From Sinorhizobium chiapasense (GTDB lineage Bacteria > Pseudomonadota > Alphaproteobacteria > Rhizobiales > Rhizobiaceae), in the NCBI RefSeq assembly GCF_036488675.1, contig NZ_CP133152.1:1-64000 (forward strand): DNA of 64,000 nucleotides, read 5' to 3'. Below, in pieces: positions 63,352-64,000 of the stretch. Under the pieces are notes generated by a model, which saw only the letters and a list, made by a program, of their open reading frames with translations, was not told where the DNA came from and searched no databases. A program made the translations under genes and the position numbers. Numbering within the stretch: the first letter of the stretch is position 1; the number at the start of each line of letters is the position of its first letter.

Positions 63352-64000
63352 GCGCTCGCTGCTCCCACGACGGAGAGCTCAAGCTTCGCCGAGCCGAGCC
63401 GCGACGAACCGACGGTGACGACAACGCCGCCCGTCTTCCCCGTCGATTCGAGCCAAAAGCCGGTCGAGCCTCCCTGGAAGACAATCCGGCCCGGCCCGAT
63501 GAGCCGCGCCGGACCTTCTACCGCGATGTCGACGGCATCGTTCAGGAAGGGCAGGATGTTGCCGACCTGATCCAGCGCGCGGACGATTACCCGCACGCTG
63601 TCGCGGCCTTCGGCATGGAGCGTCTTGCTGTCGGCCTCGACCTGCAAAGTGGTCGGAACGGGATCGGCGACCATGCGCAGGCTGGCCACGGGTTTGCCGG
63701 CGATGAAGCCGGTGAATTCCGCGCTTTCCCATTTCATGCCCCACACGCCGAGCTCGTCCTTGGTGAAGTGGCGATGATCGATGACGACGGGGGCGTGCGG
63801 CAGATGCGGGAAGTTTTCACGGTCCGGGCCTACCCGCTTCGTCAACGACCCGTACTTCAGTTCGACCTCGTCGCAATTGGTGAGCACGATCAAGGGCAGC
63901 ACGCCGCCGATGTTTCGCTCGCCGCGCGCCCAGAAGGTCACGGGCTTCATCACCACCTCTTCGGACGGATCGCACTGGCTGGCATAGACGTAGGCTGCGA
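63348..64000 (-). CDS. Family 2 glycoside hydrolase (beta-galactosidase-like), C-terminal part
   Basis: The gene runs off the right edge; 216 C-terminal codons are visible with no start. Readable segments [34 protein letters not shown] and [20 protein letters not shown] match the C-terminal beta-sandwich region of GH2-type enzymes, where the Asn-Cys-Asp-Glu segment is typical, followed by an Ig-like domain ([20 protein letters not shown]). It is coupled to the ABC ATPase that follows. The substrate is not defined here. Confidence 0.8.

Overview
This window is a piece of a large repABC-type secondary replicon (megaplasmid or chromid) from an alphaproteobacterium of the Rhizobiaceae, most likely Sinorhizobium/Ensifer. 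The reasons are the complete repA-repB-repC cassette at the left end with its antisense RNA, four 16-bp parS-type palindromes just downstream, a gene of the Rhizobiales RHE_PE00001 (DUF1612) family, many rhizobial palindromic intergenic elements (RIME-like), high GC, and a formate dehydrogenase plus selenocysteine block that resembles, from memory, the fdo-sel region of the S. meliloti pSymA megaplasmid. No nod, nif, conjugation, transposase, phage or CRISPR genes were seen.

Layout. 0-3.7 kb: repABC with a ctRNA gene between repB and repC and a probable oriV inside repC. 3.7-12.8 kb: a membrane-anchored hypothetical protein, a glycosyltransferase, the RHE_PE00001 protein, a small secreted protein, a tripartite tricarboxylate transporter (tctC-tctB-tctA, minus strand) and a pseudouridine synthase; the four parS palindromes lie in gaps here. 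13-18.7 kb: a DUF3300/DUF2950 secreted pair, a DUF900 lipoprotein hydrolase, a Ca2+/H+ antiporter and a small K+ channel. 18.7-24.2 kb: an AT-rich gap with a candidate sRNA, then an AraC regulator, a methyltransferase, a metallo-beta-lactamase-fold protein and a peroxiredoxin-like protein. 24.3-30.7 kb: a fused 5-oxoprolinase/hydantoinase, a LysR regulator divergent from a glutathione S-transferase, and a PPOX-fold protein.

30.8-42.7 kb is a complete selenocysteine system: selD (minus), fdoG with an in-frame UGA at codon 200 and a matching SECIS hairpin, fdoH, fdoI, fdhE, selA, a Sel1-repeat gene fused by GTGA overlaps to selA and selB, selB, and the tRNA-Sec gene. The genes jointly make and mature a Tat-exported, membrane-bound selenium- and molybdenum-dependent formate dehydrogenase. 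FdoG should be read as one protein, not as a broken gene.

42.8-52.3 kb is a hexuronate catabolic locus: uxuA and a GntR regulator divergent from uxaC, a spermidine/putrescine-type ABC transporter and uxuB. 52.4-61.6 kb: a glycosyltransferase, then a ribose/xylose-type sugar ABC operon that ends in its own LacI-family regulator, with a good LacI-type operator ahead of its first gene, followed by a Gfo/Idh oxidoreductase and a short-chain dehydrogenase. 61.8-64 kb: a DUF2934 protein, then (minus) a sugar ABC ATPase translationally coupled to a family 2 glycoside hydrolase that runs off the right edge.

Palindromic repeats of at least three sequence classes fill many gaps, and in several cases supply the stop codon or last codons of the gene before them (selB, lacI-type regulator, GST, fdoI).
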